Position numbers and translations under genes: made by a program. Positions 1 through 7,946 of a stretch of 64,000 bases of DNA are shown here, piece after piece; the stretch's first letter is position 1; each line of letters opens with the position of its first letter. The notes under the pieces were generated by a model. That model was not told the DNA's origin. It saw only the letters and a list, made by a program, of their open reading frames with translations, and made no database searches. The stretch is from the NCBI RefSeq assembly GCF_000429845.1, contig NZ_AUCQ01000015.1:1-64000 (forward strand). Direction: 5' to 3'. This DNA comes from Comamonas composti DSM 21721. Lineage in GTDB: Bacteria; Pseudomonadota; Gammaproteobacteria; Burkholderiales; Burkholderiaceae_C.

Positions 1-196
1 GGGCAGCAGGCCCAGGTGCTGGGCCAAACACGTCAGCCGCCCGCTCCAGCAGCAGCCGCTTCCAGTCTGCAATCTGGCTGGGGTGTACTTCGTACTGCTG
101 AGCCAGTTCAGCGACGGTGCGCTCGCCGCGCACCGCCTCCAGCGCGACTTTGGCTTTGAAGGTAGCACTGTGCTTGCGTCTTGATTTGATGGTCAT
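1..196 (-). CDS. IS3-family transposase OrfA, partial (C-terminus outside window)
   Basis: The first 65 codons on the minus strand read as an OrfA: a basic start ([20 protein letters not shown]), then a helix-turn-helix core with [22 protein letters not shown], which is the DNA-binding region of IS3/IS911-type OrfA proteins. It would bind the IS ends and, by frameshift with orfB, give the full transposase. orfB is expected to the left, beyond the window. The ATG at 196-194 is the natural start, just inside the IS terminus. Confidence 0.85.
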   Translation of the reverse strand, partial: MTIKSRRKHSATFKAKVALEAVRGERTVAELAQQYEVHPSQIADWKRLLLERAADVFGPAPGPAA

Positions 197-280
197 AGAT
201 TTCTCCAGATTCGGCCTGCTGTCAGGCCATTTTTACGGGAAGAAATCTCGCTTAGCCAACTGTTCAAAAAACCGGGGCCA
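1..280 (-). mobile_element. IS3-family insertion sequence, one end only
   Basis: The sequence holds one terminus of an IS3-type element that continues leftwards out of the window. Read on the minus strand, the outer end is a terminal repeat beginning TGGCCCCGGTTTTTTGAACA at 280-261, followed by the orfA start at 196. TGxxCC-type ends and an orfA about 60-80 bp inside the end are usual in the family. The element has landed in the leftward prophage gene that runs to 3491 and truncates it. The target duplication cannot be checked because the other end is not present. Confidence 0.8.
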
Positions 281-3200
281 CTTCTGCTGCTCTGGCTTCG
301 CTAAAAGTCGTGGCCTGACGCAGTCCGTTTCGCGCTACTTCACCAGCGCCTTCTTCTGCATTTCCTTGAGCGCCCTGGCTATTTGACTGTTGGCCGGCAA
401 CTTGGGCATCTTGCCCTTGGCCGCGTCCGCCAGTTTCAGCAGCTCGCGCGCCTGCGCCACCTGACTCCGGTCTCCGTGCTTCTGGCCCTGCTGCATCAAC
501 ACGATCCCCAGCAGGGTCGCTGCCAACGGATTCTCGGCCGCCTTGCGGGGATGAGGTTTGCTGGGTATCGATGCTTGTGCCATTGGTTTGCTGTGTACTT
601 GGTTGGCCGCTCAGCGCGGCAAGGATTGCGGCAGGGCCAACCTGCTCGCCGAACATATCGCCACTGGAACTTGTTGCCAAGGCTGACCCCATGTAGTCGC
701 GCAGGGACGCCACCAGGCGGTCGCGACCCACGGGCCGGGTCAGGTAATGGCCGCTGTAGAGCAGGCGCAGCATGCCCACGGTCAAGGCGTCAGGCACATC
801 GCCGGTGAGCATGTCCACCTGCTGCACAGCATCGTGCAGGGCCGCGCGCTCACGCCGGGCCTTCTGCACCAGGCGGATGGCCTGCAGCAGGTTCTCGGTC
901 ACGTCCACCTCGGCATTGATGGCGCCGCGTTCGGCCGCAAGGCGCATGTTGGCCCACTCGCCTGCCACGGACTTGAGGGATTCTCCGATGGCGCGGATGT
1001 CGTTGTCGGTGGAGCCGAACAGCGACTCCACCAGATCGCCGTCGCCGTAGGCCTTGTGCACCAGGGCGGCCTGCAGGCGGGTGACGCCGGCCGGCGAGAG
1101 CGCGCCATTGGCGTCCATCATGCCGGCCACGTCCTGGCCCTGCTCCTGCAGCTTGCCGATGAAGGCGCGGGCAAAGTCCCGGTTCGCTGCGCTGTCCAGG
1201 GCGCCGCTATCGAACACCTCCAGCACGCCGCCGTCCACCAGGGCCGCGTCCGTGGCCGCCTGCTCCGTGGCGGACAGACCCAGCGCCTGGCTCTGGCTCT
1301 TGGCGCCCATGTTGACCTGGTTGTCCTTCTCGGAATACAGGCGCACCAGCACCGGGGCCTGCATGCCCTCGATGACGGCCGGGTCGATGCCGTGCATGGC
1401 GCTGTCGGCGGCCAGCTCCTGCCGGTAGGCGTCGGCCGTGCCGCGCTCGTAGGCAGCACGCAAGCCCGCCGTGCGGCCGTTGTTCAAGGCCTTGACCGTG
1501 CCCGGGTGGGCCGCGTCGAAGAGCGGGTTCACCGCGCCGTCTGCGAAATTGGACGGCTGCACGTCAGCGGCCTCCATCACCGCATACCGGAACGGCACGC
1601 GCTGGCCATCGCTCATCACGGCCACGTCTGCGCGGCCCAGCGCCTGCGCAGCCGTATCCTGGTCGCCCACGGCGAACACCATGGGAGCACCCGATTCGGG
1701 GCTGCGCGAGACGCCCAGCCGCAGATAGTCGGGGTTCTGGGCCATGCCCTGCATCTGCACCACGCTTGCGGGACGGCTGCGGTCGCGGTTCTGGATCTCC
1801 TGAGCCGGCGCACCTATGGCGCCCGTGCCCTCGGGGTTAGAGCCAGCGCGTGCCGTCCTGATGGCAGCCCATTCCTGCTGCAGTTGGTCCCAGATGGGCG
1901 TACCTCTGCGCAACTTGCGAATATTCAAACCGCGCTCGGCTACCAGCTGGGGCCAAGTCTTGGCCTGGGACGGCGGCACGCCCGACACATTGCCCGCTCC
2001 TGTCAGCTCCTGCAACGCCAGCCCCGAGGTATCGATCTGCGCGGCAGGCATCTCCAGCGCCAGCCCACGATCAGGCGCAGCGCCTGGGGCTGTCTCCCAT
2101 GCGGGCGTCGTGTCAGCCGGCTCGTAGTCAATAGTCGCAGCGCGCGCCCTGGCCTCCTCCTCCGGATCAACCAAGGCCATGTTGCCCGTATCGACCTCGC
2201 GCACAAAATCCATGCCATTGCCACGCTCAGGCGCCGCACCGGGCGCTGTCTCGAGATCCGGCTCCTGGGGGCCTCGTGCCCCCGCATCACCCATCCTCCC
2301 TGGCCCCGCCGCGCCTGGCGCCGTGGTCCATTCGCCATCCGCAGGCTCACCGTAGCCGAGCATCTTGGCCCGCGCCGCCAGGCGCTGCTCCTCGGGTAGT
2401 CCAGCAATGTACGCTTCTACATCAGCGCGCCGGCCCACCGTACCGTCAGGAAAGACGATCAGCGGGTCCGGGGTATAGCCCAGTTGCGGCGGTGCCTTCT
2501 CCGGCGATGGATTACCTTTGGAATCCTGCTCCTTGTTTGCGCCAGCCATGGCGCCCGACACTGCGGAAGTCGGGCCCGAAGCAATCGCAGTCTCTACAGC
2601 AGTACGCCCAACATCGCGCGACCACGGTCTGTTATCGAACTGCCCTGCTTGGTAGTTCGTTGCAACCTGGGGCAGCACTTCTTCGAGCTCTTCCCCCGCT
2701 ATTTCACTAACAGTAGAACCCACGGCCGCGCGAGCCCCACCCTTTGCTAAACCTTTGCCCACCAGCGCGCGCTCCAAGCCGGTCTTTCCTGACAAAAAGC
2801 CCGTTGCAGCCCCCACTGCCGCGGGTGCAAGCGACTTTTGAAGCGCGATGCGCTCCGCATCCTCCGGCGTATAACCCTGCTTTGTCAGGGTCTCGCGCAA
2901 GTCTTCAAAGGCTTCGCCGCGAGCTCCTCCTGCGTTGAGCGTTGCGTTTGTAACACCAGCAGCAGTGGTGCCAGCCGCTGCCGCAACTGCTGCCGTTCCG
3001 CCAGCGGCAAGCCGAGCTGCCTGGGCCGCCTTTGCAGCACCAACACCAGGGATCATGCTCGGCAGGTTCGTCGTGACAAATCGCGCCATAAGCGCCGGAT
3101 CTGAACCGTAGGCCTTCGCTGCCGCAACACCTTGATCCCAGATAGAGTCCTGATCAGCAGCGGCTACCTGCTGCTCGGCGTCTGCCATCTTGCGCTGCAT

Positions 3201-3491
3201 CGCTTCGCTCTGCTTGCTGCGCCAGTGCTCTGCGTTGTCACGGAAGAAGCCCGCGACAACAGAATGAGGAGCGAGCAGGTTCGGAACCGCACCCGCGATA
3301 GTGTTCACGCCCTCGCCGAGTTGTACGCCAGTGTCAGCGATGGCCTCACCCCAGGTGCGCTGCTGCGGCGCGGCCTTCTGCTGGATCGGCTCCTCCGATG
3401 TTGCAGGACGATAGCCTAGACCGATTCCGGCAGCATCCAACTCATCGAACGAACTGAGCGAAACGGATGTGGGTCGCTTCTTCTTTGTCAT
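264..3491 (-). CDS. Large polyvalent/internal virion protein, C-terminus cut off by IS3
   Basis: This is a leftward prophage protein of 1075 residues as it stands. The first 60 residues are polar, then a long Ala/Gly-rich region with hydrophobic stretches (about 125-195) suggests a membrane-active, ejected virion protein. Residues about 620-730 (PSNFADGAVNPLFDAAHPGTV region) resemble the DdrB-like/ParB-like domain found in phage large polyvalent proteins. The last 130 residues are a Gly/Gln/Glu-rich linker. The final five codons (VAPVF, stop) come from the terminal repeat of the IS, so the native protein was longer. The start at 3491 has AAGGGG six bases upstream and one of the four shared leader motifs further up. 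It was probably the gp16-like, last internal virion protein of a podovirus. The exact function is inferred. Confidence 0.7.
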   Translation of the reverse strand: MTKKKRPTSVSLSSFDELDAAGIGLGYRPATSEEPIQQKAAPQQRTWGEAIADTGVQLGEGVNTIAGAVPNLLAPHSVVAGFFRDNAEHWRSKQSEAMQRKMADAEQQVAAADQDSIWDQGVAAAKAYGSDPALMARFVTTNLPSMIPGVGAAKAAQAARLAAGGTAAVAAAAGTTAAGVTNATLNAGGARGEAFEDLRETLTKQGYTPEDAERIALQKSLAPAAVGAATGFLSGKTGLERALVGKGLAKGGARAAVGSTVSEIAGEELEEVLPQVATNYQAGQFDNRPWSRDVGRTAVETAIASGPTSAVSGAMAGANKEQDSKGNPSPEKAPPQLGYTPDPLIVFPDGTVGRRADVEAYIAGLPEEQRLAARAKMLGYGEPADGEWTTAPGAAGPGRMGDAGARGPQEPDLETAPGAAPERGNGMDFVREVDTGNMALVDPEEEARARAATIDYEPADTTPAWETAPGAAPDRGLALEMPAAQIDTSGLALQELTGAGNVSGVPPSQAKTWPQLVAERGLNIRKLRRGTPIWDQLQQEWAAIRTARAGSNPEGTGAIGAPAQEIQNRDRSRPASVVQMQGMAQNPDYLRLGVSRSPESGAPMVFAVGDQDTAAQALGRADVAVMSDGQRVPFRYAVMEAADVQPSNFADGAVNPLFDAAHPGTVKALNNGRTAGLRAAYERGTADAYRQELAADSAMHGIDPAVIEGMQAPVLVRLYSEKDNQVNMGAKSQSQALGLSATEQAATDAALVDGGVLEVFDSGALDSAANRDFARAFIGKLQEQGQDVAGMMDANGALSPAGVTRLQAALVHKAYGDGDLVESLFGSTDNDIRAIGESLKSVAGEWANMRLAAERGAINAEVDVTENLLQAIRLVQKARRERAALHDAVQQVDMLTGDVPDALTVGMLRLLYSGHYLTRPVGRDRLVASLRDYMGSALATSSSGDMFGEQVGPAAILAALSGQPSTQQTNGTSIDTQQTSSPQGGRESVGSDPAGDRVDAAGPEARRPESGGAGARAAETGGRGQGQDAQVAGQQSNSQGAQGNAEEGAGEVARNGLRQATTFSEARAAEVAPVF

Positions 3492-3521
3492 CTGATCCCC
3501 TTGAGACTAAGGAGGCCAGAC

Positions 3522-3538
3522 TGGCAGGCTTGGTACGC
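3522..3538 (-). promoter_or_regulatory. Phage 17-bp leader motif, copy 1
   Basis: TGGCAGGCTTGGTACGC on the plus strand, lying 31 bp upstream of the leftward gene starting at 3491. The same motif (TGGCAGGCTTGGYACGC) precedes the genes starting at 5095, 7514 and 8626. On the minus strand, CTCCTT can pair with the AAGGGG ribosome-binding site of this gene (one G-U pair). A promoter, processing site or translational control element would all fit. Confidence 0.55.
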
Positions 3539-3541
3539 GCC

Positions 3542-5095
3542 CTATCGAACGCCACCGCCGAAGGATGCCCCAAGGCCTTGCTTTGCAATAAAGCTCTGCC
3601 ACTGCTGTTCTGCCGCCCCCTGGGCACGCTCGGCATCACGAACTCGCTGCATCGCTGCCGCGTAGGCTGTGGGACTATCCCTGCGCTGCTTCAGGCCAAA
3701 GGTCCGAGCTTGCTCGCGGGCCGCCGCGAACTCCTGGCGCGCCGCGTCGTAGGCGTTGCCAGCATCAGAGTCAATGACAGGATCCAGCGCGGCCGGCGTA
3801 ACTGCCCGTGGCGCCGCTGCAATGGCACGCGAAGCAGTTGTCGCCTGGGGCGCTGGCTTTCCGGGATCCAGCTTCTTGAAACGCGGATCCAGTCTCACCA
3901 TTTCGTCGTCTGTGTAACCCCGCTCAAGTGCCTTCGCCCTCAAAGCCTCCAACTCGGCCGGCGTTTTCGCCTTGCGCGCTTCGTTGGCGAATGCGCCTGA
4001 CCGCTGACGGGTGGTGTTCTCGGCCGCCCAAGCATCGCGCTGACTTGCATAAGCCTCCTGAATGCGCGCAGCCCTCTGCTTTGGATCCGCCTTGCCGCCC
4101 AGATCGCCAGCCATTTGTTTGTCAACCATGGCCGTCGCGCTTTGATAAGCCTTGTCGTGATCGAACCCGGCCATAGGATCAAACGCACCAGGCGCACCCA
4201 AACCGCTGCCGCCACTCGCTCGGGTGGCCGCAATCGCCTCCGAGGCCCGGTTGTGTCGGCGTGATTCAGCAAGCTGCTGGTCTGCCCGTGAATCGTCACG
4301 AGCACGGAATGCAGCGTCATTGTTGGTATGAGCAACCTTGCTTGTCAGTCCGTTCTCTGCGGCAATAGCGTCGGCCAGCGACTTGTTCACCCCAGACATC
4401 ATCTCGTAAGCCTTCGCAGGGTTACGCTCCATAAGCTGGGCAGCAGCATACAAGCGCGCCTGGTCCTGTCGACTCAAGTCAAGGAACTGTGCGCGCCGGT
4501 CGGGCGTCACAACAGACACCCGGACAACGCCATGCTTGTCGGGGTCACTCATGGCGATTGACTTCGAAGAGCTGTTCAGATGCTGTGTCGTTGCTCCGAT
4601 CTGATCTTCGTCGCCTGTGTAGCCCTTCAGTGCTTGCGCAATGAACTCGTCTTCATCCGCAGCCTGACGTACTGCCCCCAGACGCTCAAGGCCGGATGCG
4701 TCACGGCGTGCGATTGCAAGTCCCTCCAGCGCACGCAATTGGCCTGCTCGGCTCTGTGGCGGCAGTGCACCGGCCCCCAAACCTTGGCTTGCGATAGTGG
4801 ACGCTCCTGGTACATTGCCCACTTTCGCAGCAGGCTGTGCCAGTGCATCGCTTGACGTCCGCAAACCTCCCGCCGACATTGCCGCTCCAGGAGTGTTTCC
4901 ATCAACAGGGACCACAGGGGCAGCGACTGCTGGTCGTTCGATGTTCCCCCACGCCTCATCTTCCCGCGCGCGATCCGCTTCGGCGCGCGCGCGGTCGGCA
5001 CGCTTCCAGCCCAGTTCCTCGTCTCGCTGCTTATTGTCAAGCGCCGTCTGGAAGGCCCCCATGCCCATTCGAAATCCGCTATCAAATGCACTCAT
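3542..5095 (-). CDS. Internal virion/structural protein of the tailed prophage
   Basis: This 517-residue protein is hydrophilic and rich in Ala, Arg, Asp and Gln, with helical, coiled-coil-like stretches (around residues 20-50, 330-380 and 450-500). It has no signal peptide and no recognisable enzyme motif. I chose ATG 5095 (MSAFDSGFRMGMG) over the longer reading frame because AAAGGAG lies eight bases upstream. The gene lies between the polyvalent protein and the 301-residue virion protein on the same strand. That order resembles the internal/ejection protein block of podoviruses. The assignment rests on composition and position only. Confidence 0.6.
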   Translation of the reverse strand: MSAFDSGFRMGMGAFQTALDNKQRDEELGWKRADRARAEADRAREDEAWGNIERPAVAAPVVPVDGNTPGAAMSAGGLRTSSDALAQPAAKVGNVPGASTIASQGLGAGALPPQSRAGQLRALEGLAIARRDASGLERLGAVRQAADEDEFIAQALKGYTGDEDQIGATTQHLNSSSKSIAMSDPDKHGVVRVSVVTPDRRAQFLDLSRQDQARLYAAAQLMERNPAKAYEMMSGVNKSLADAIAAENGLTSKVAHTNNDAAFRARDDSRADQQLAESRRHNRASEAIAATRASGGSGLGAPGAFDPMAGFDHDKAYQSATAMVDKQMAGDLGGKADPKQRAARIQEAYASQRDAWAAENTTRQRSGAFANEARKAKTPAELEALRAKALERGYTDDEMVRLDPRFKKLDPGKPAPQATTASRAIAAAPRAVTPAALDPVIDSDAGNAYDAARQEFAAAREQARTFGLKQRRDSPTAYAAAMQRVRDAERAQGAAEQQWQSFIAKQGLGASFGGGVR

Positions 5096-5100
5096 ACCAT

Positions 5101-5136
5101 GCTCCTTTGCCGAGGAGCGTGGCAGGCTTGGCACGC
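5101..5136 (-). promoter_or_regulatory. Phage leader motif copy 2 with ribosome-binding-site hairpin
   Basis: The 17-bp motif occupies 5120-5136. Directly downstream on the minus strand, GCTCCT and AGGAGC form a 6-bp stem with a 6-base loop (CGGCAA), and the right arm contains the AAGGAG ribosome-binding site of the gene starting at 5095. About 36 bases are nearly identical to the leader of the gene starting at 7514, with differences falling mainly in the loop. This suggests translation of the virion gene is controlled by folding of the leader. Confidence 0.55.
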
Positions 5137-5404
5137 TTTTGAGCTGCCTACTCGGGAGTGAACTTGATGTTCGCCATGGCGTAGTGCTCTTTCATTTTCT
5201 GAGCTGCCTACTCGGCAGTGAACCATTGCTAGTCTTGCTAGCAGGGTGCGCCACATTTCTGAGCTGCCTACTCGGCAGTGAACAAGCAGCATGAGCGTTT
5301 CTTCGAGGGAGCCTGCTTTCTGAGCTGCCTACTCGGCAGTGAACTCCTGTTCAAAATAGGCCGCTGGCCTGCCATTTTTCTGAGCTGCCTACTCGGCAGT
5401 GAAC
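5136..5404 (-). CRISPR. Orphan type I-F CRISPR mini-array, 5 repeats and 4 spacers
   Basis: Direct repeats of 28 bp lie at 5136-5163, 5196-5223, 5256-5283, 5317-5344 and 5377-5404. The spacers between them are 32, 32, 33 and 32 bp. On the minus strand the repeat begins GTTCACTGCCG and ends GGCAGCTCAGAAA, the form typical of type I-F (Csy/Cas6f) repeats, with an inverted CTGCC/GGCAG stem. Repeats 2-5 are identical. Repeat 1 differs at three positions, as expected of the trailer end, so transcription should run leftwards from a leader near 5405-5555. No cas gene is present in the window. The array sits between a virion gene and a cargo gene of the prophage. Confidence 0.95.
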
Positions 5405-5555
5405 TGAAGCGTAGCACGCGCAAGTGCATGCCACAATTCCAGAATTTCCCCTTTGTCCCCTCTGCACCTTTTTTCTCAGTACAGAAGTAGAAATAGAAAA
5501 GGGGCAAGCCTGATACATTTAGCCAGCAAATTGCTAAGACAAAGAGGATGAAAGC
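5405..5555 (-). promoter_or_regulatory. Probable CRISPR leader and promoter region of the cargo gene
   Basis: The 151 bp between the leader-proximal repeat and the start of the rightward cargo gene hold no gene. The stretch is richer in A and T than the phage, with runs such as CCTTTTTTCTC and AGAAATAGAAAAGGGG. It must hold the leader/promoter of the leftward CRISPR transcript and the promoter of the rightward gene at 5556. GAGG about ten bases before that ATG is a plausible ribosome-binding site. I cannot assign -35/-10 boxes with confidence. Confidence 0.45.
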
Positions 5556-6563
5556 ATGAGCACGTGGAAAAAAATTACTGCGGATGAAGCAAAAAATCAT
5601 GCCTTATATGGAATTAGAGGATGGCTTGCATTATTCGCTTTTACCATAGTAATGGTACCTGTTAGGTCGTTGAGTGAAATTAGGCAAATTGCGAATCAGG
5701 CAGAAATTCCATTTCTAAGCATCCTAATGATTGATGACCCATATGCTTATATATTGCAATGGGAATTAGTATTATCAATTGGAGCTGCATCGACTATTTT
5801 TTATTTAATGATTAGAAAAGCGCAAAATTTCCGATTAACATCGATAGTTATTGCCTTCGCTTATTACCCTCTTCTATTCATCGGAATTTTAATATTTCAA
5901 GTATCTGACGTACTTAAGGAGATCATGGCCCCACTGATCGGTGGTTTTTTTGGGACATGCATATGGGCGGCTTATTTACTTCTTTCAAAGCGAGTACGCG
6001 TAACTTTCGAGCATAAAGTGCGCGTAATTGACGGCATGGATGTCACAAAAAAATCCACATTAAATGCTTCCCCACCTCCTCTCAATACGACTCAGACAAC
6101 AAAGATAAAGCAATCATATGTGCCACAAGAAACTGTCTGCGAAACGATTACAGACGTAGAGCAAAAATTGGATTTTGAGGATGAAGTGTTGTGGGAGCAA
6201 GCGCTAATTGAAGTGGATGGAGAGCATCGCCGCGCTGGTCTCTGGGCGAAATATTATGCACAGTGCAACGGAGATGAATCAAAAGCTAAAGCAAATTATC
6301 TAATCGCGCGAGTGCGTGAAATGCAAGACTTGCGCATAAAAGCACAGCAGGAGCAACAGCAGAAAATTTCAGAAAAAGAGGAAAATGAGCGCATATGGGA
6401 AAACTCCTCCAAAGGTATATGCCCAAATTGCGATAACATCATACTCTGGGGCTCGATTGAATGTAATAGATGCAAGGCATTCTTTGGGGATGGCGCTGCA
6501 TGGAATTTACAGCCCTTCACGGATGTTAAAAACCTCCCGAAGAATATTCAACCTCCAGAATAA
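5556..6563 (+). CDS. DUF2569-like membrane protein with C-terminal zinc ribbon (prophage cargo)
   Basis: This protein of 335 residues has about four membrane segments in residues 18-150, starting with GIRGWLALFAF, which resembles the start of DUF2569 proteins. A long polar cytoplasmic part follows, with an acidic/helical stretch (about 205-280, Gln/Glu/Lys-rich coiled coil), and a zinc-ribbon-like end (CPNC at about 288 and CNRC about 17 residues later). Base composition is far more AT-rich than its neighbours, and it is on the opposite strand to the virion genes. This is the usual look of a lysogenic conversion (moron) gene acquired by transfer. The function is unknown. Superinfection exclusion or host membrane change is conjecture. 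Confidence 0.75.
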   Translation: MSTWKKITADEAKNHALYGIRGWLALFAFTIVMVPVRSLSEIRQIANQAEIPFLSILMIDDPYAYILQWELVLSIGAASTIFYLMIRKAQNFRLTSIVIAFAYYPLLFIGILIFQVSDVLKEIMAPLIGGFFGTCIWAAYLLLSKRVRVTFEHKVRVIDGMDVTKKSTLNASPPPLNTTQTTKIKQSYVPQETVCETITDVEQKLDFEDEVLWEQALIEVDGEHRRAGLWAKYYAQCNGDESKAKANYLIARVREMQDLRIKAQQEQQQKISEKEENERIWENSSKGICPNCDNIILWGSIECNRCKAFFGDGAAWNLQPFTDVKNLPKNIQPPE

Positions 6564-6608
6564 TTATCGATAATAAGAAATAAAAATATCATAAATAATT
6601 TTAATTAT

Positions 6609-7514
6609 CTAATCAGCAAACTTGAAGCCATTCAGCGCAAATGCAGTCCCCACGCCGCCAGCTGCGCCCAGCAGCGTATTGAACGGGTTATTGTTTGCGG
6701 CGATTTGATCCTGGCCATTTTTATAGCTAGCCTGCGCGCCCCACATATTCGTGGCATTGCTGCCCATCTGTCCTGCCATGCCTCCGACTTGCCCATAGCC
6801 GGAGTTCAGGCCAGCAAGGCCCTGGTTTGCGATCATCTGCGCGTTCGTGCCGAAGCCAGCGCCCTGCCCCGTTGCCTGCATGCCCATTGCCGGGAAGCCG
6901 GCCAGGGCGTTCGATGCGCGGTCAGTGAGAGCTCGGCCTTCCGCGCGTGCAGCGGTTCGGGCAGAGTTCTTTCCCTGGGCTGTGGCTAGAGCAGTACCTG
7001 CGGCCAGCGCATTGGATGCAGCGCCGTACTTGCCGTCGGCGGGGTTGATTCCCATGCGAGCCATTTCGGCAGCTTGCGTGCGTTTGGAGCTTTCGTAGGC
7101 TTGCGAAACATCGGCTGCGGCCTGGCCGGCCAGCTCCTCGCGCTTGCCTTCGGTGTCGAAGGTCCGCGCATCGTCGATCATCCTGTCTTGCAGGCCCGTC
7201 AGCGCCATCCTGCGGCCCAGGGCATAGTCGCGGTCATCCTGGGATTGCTGCCAGGCCTTCTTCGATGTATCGAGCGCGAACTGCGTCTGCTCTTTCTGAA
7301 GCGGCGCCATGTCATCAGACTGCGCCAGGATCTTCTGTATAGCGTTGTCCTGTATACCCATGGACTTGATCTGAGCTTCGACCAAGCGCGGATCTGGAGC
7401 CGGTGCACTGCTCCCGCCCTTGCCTCCACCTTCAAGACTCATGCCACCACCGGGGCGCGGTTGGAAAGCCTGCTCGGGCAGGAAGTCGAATTCAGTCGTG
7501 TGCCAGCGTGCCAT
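6609..7514 (-). CDS. Virion/ejection protein of the tailed prophage
   Basis: The 301-residue protein has a polar N-terminus with GGGMSLEGGGKGGSSAPAPD, then a helical region (about 45-150, rich in Gln, Asp and Arg). Its C-terminal half is rich in Ala, Gly, Asn and Met (GMQATGQGAGFGTNAQM region) and ends in a hydrophobic GAAGGVGTAFALNGF. Such small Ala/Gly-rich proteins occur as the first of the internal virion (gp14-like) proteins of podoviruses. Its place upstream of two larger virion proteins agrees. AAAGGAG precedes ATG 7514 and sits in a leader hairpin shared with the gene at 5095. The family assignment is by analogy. Confidence 0.6.
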   Translation of the reverse strand: MARWHTTEFDFLPEQAFQPRPGGGMSLEGGGKGGSSAPAPDPRLVEAQIKSMGIQDNAIQKILAQSDDMAPLQKEQTQFALDTSKKAWQQSQDDRDYALGRRMALTGLQDRMIDDARTFDTEGKREELAGQAAADVSQAYESSKRTQAAEMARMGINPADGKYGAASNALAAGTALATAQGKNSARTAARAEGRALTDRASNALAGFPAMGMQATGQGAGFGTNAQMIANQGLAGLNSGYGQVGGMAGQMGSNATNMWGAQASYKNGQDQIAANNNPFNTLLGAAGGVGTAFALNGFKFAD

Positions 7515-7517
7515 AGA

Positions 7518-7554
7518 TGCTCCTTTATCGAGGAGCGTGGCAGGCTTGGTACGC
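7518..7554 (-). promoter_or_regulatory. Phage leader motif copy 3 with ribosome-binding-site hairpin
   Basis: The 17-bp motif (TGGCAGGCTTGGTACGC) is at 7538-7554. As at 5101-5136, the minus strand then gives GCTCCT, loop CGATAA and AGGAGC, so the AAGGAG ribosome-binding site of the gene at 7514 is in a 6-bp stem. The loop differs from the other copy while the stem is kept. Confidence 0.55.
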
Positions 7555-7581
7555 CTTTGATCTGCGCCTGCAGCAGTGAGC
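7554..7581 (-). repeat. Possible decayed CRISPR repeat next to leader copy 3
   Basis: These 28 bp follow leader motif 3 exactly as the trailer repeat of the CRISPR array follows leader motif 2. On the minus strand they begin GCTCACTGC and share 17 of 28 positions with the array consensus (18 of 28 with the trailer repeat), including the ends of the stem. No spacer or second repeat follows. It may be the relic of an array or a chance resemblance helped by the shared flank. Confidence 0.3.
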
Positions 7582-7616
7582 TTTCAAAATCGTAGCCAGC
7601 TGGATACAATTAGCGC

Positions 7617-7946
7617 ATGTACACCGTCATCGAAACCGAGGCGTTTACCGCTTGGCTCGCTGGGTTGCGCGACATGCCGACACGCATCCGGCTTACCAGG
7701 CGTCTAAGCAAAGCAGCGCGCGGAGCCCTAGGAGATGTCAAACCAGTTGGCGATGGCGTGTGGGAGATGCGCGAGTTCTTCGGCCCTGGCTGGCGCATGT
7801 ACTACATACGGCAAGGCGCCGCAATCATCATGATGCTGGGTGGTGGCGACAAATCCACCCAGCAAGCAGACATTGAATTCGCCAAGGCTTTGGCGACGGA
7901 GTTGCAAGATGAGCAAGACCCAACCGATCAAGACCCGCCCGTTTGA
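7617..7946 (+). CDS. HI1419/RelE-ParE superfamily toxin
   Basis: This 109-residue protein matches the addiction-module killer protein family typified by HI1419: an N-terminal TEAFTAWLAGLRD, a basic TRIRLTRRLSKAARG, then VGDGVWEMREFFGPGWRMYY and a core IIMMLGGGDKSTQQADI. Members belong to the RelE/ParE fold and are thought to be mRNA interferases or to act on gyrase. The stop overlaps the antitoxin gene by 38 bp, the toxin-first order being normal for this family. The pair sits as rightward cargo inside the leftward virion block and probably stabilises the prophage. Confidence 0.85.
   Translation: MYTVIETEAFTAWLAGLRDMPTRIRLTRRLSKAARGALGDVKPVGDGVWEMREFFGPGWRMYYIRQGAAIIMMLGGGDKSTQQADIEFAKALATELQDEQDPTDQDPPV

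Noticed and set aside
747-2399. Long plus-strand frame of 550 codons
   Set aside because: It is the mirror of the leftward polyvalent gene: His/Gln/Arg-rich, low-quality composition typical of antisense frames in GC-rich DNA, no ribosome-binding site.
5092-5600. Small frames across the CRISPR array
   Set aside because: Their sequence is made of translated repeats (for example FLSCLLGSEL in each unit), so they are artefacts of the array.
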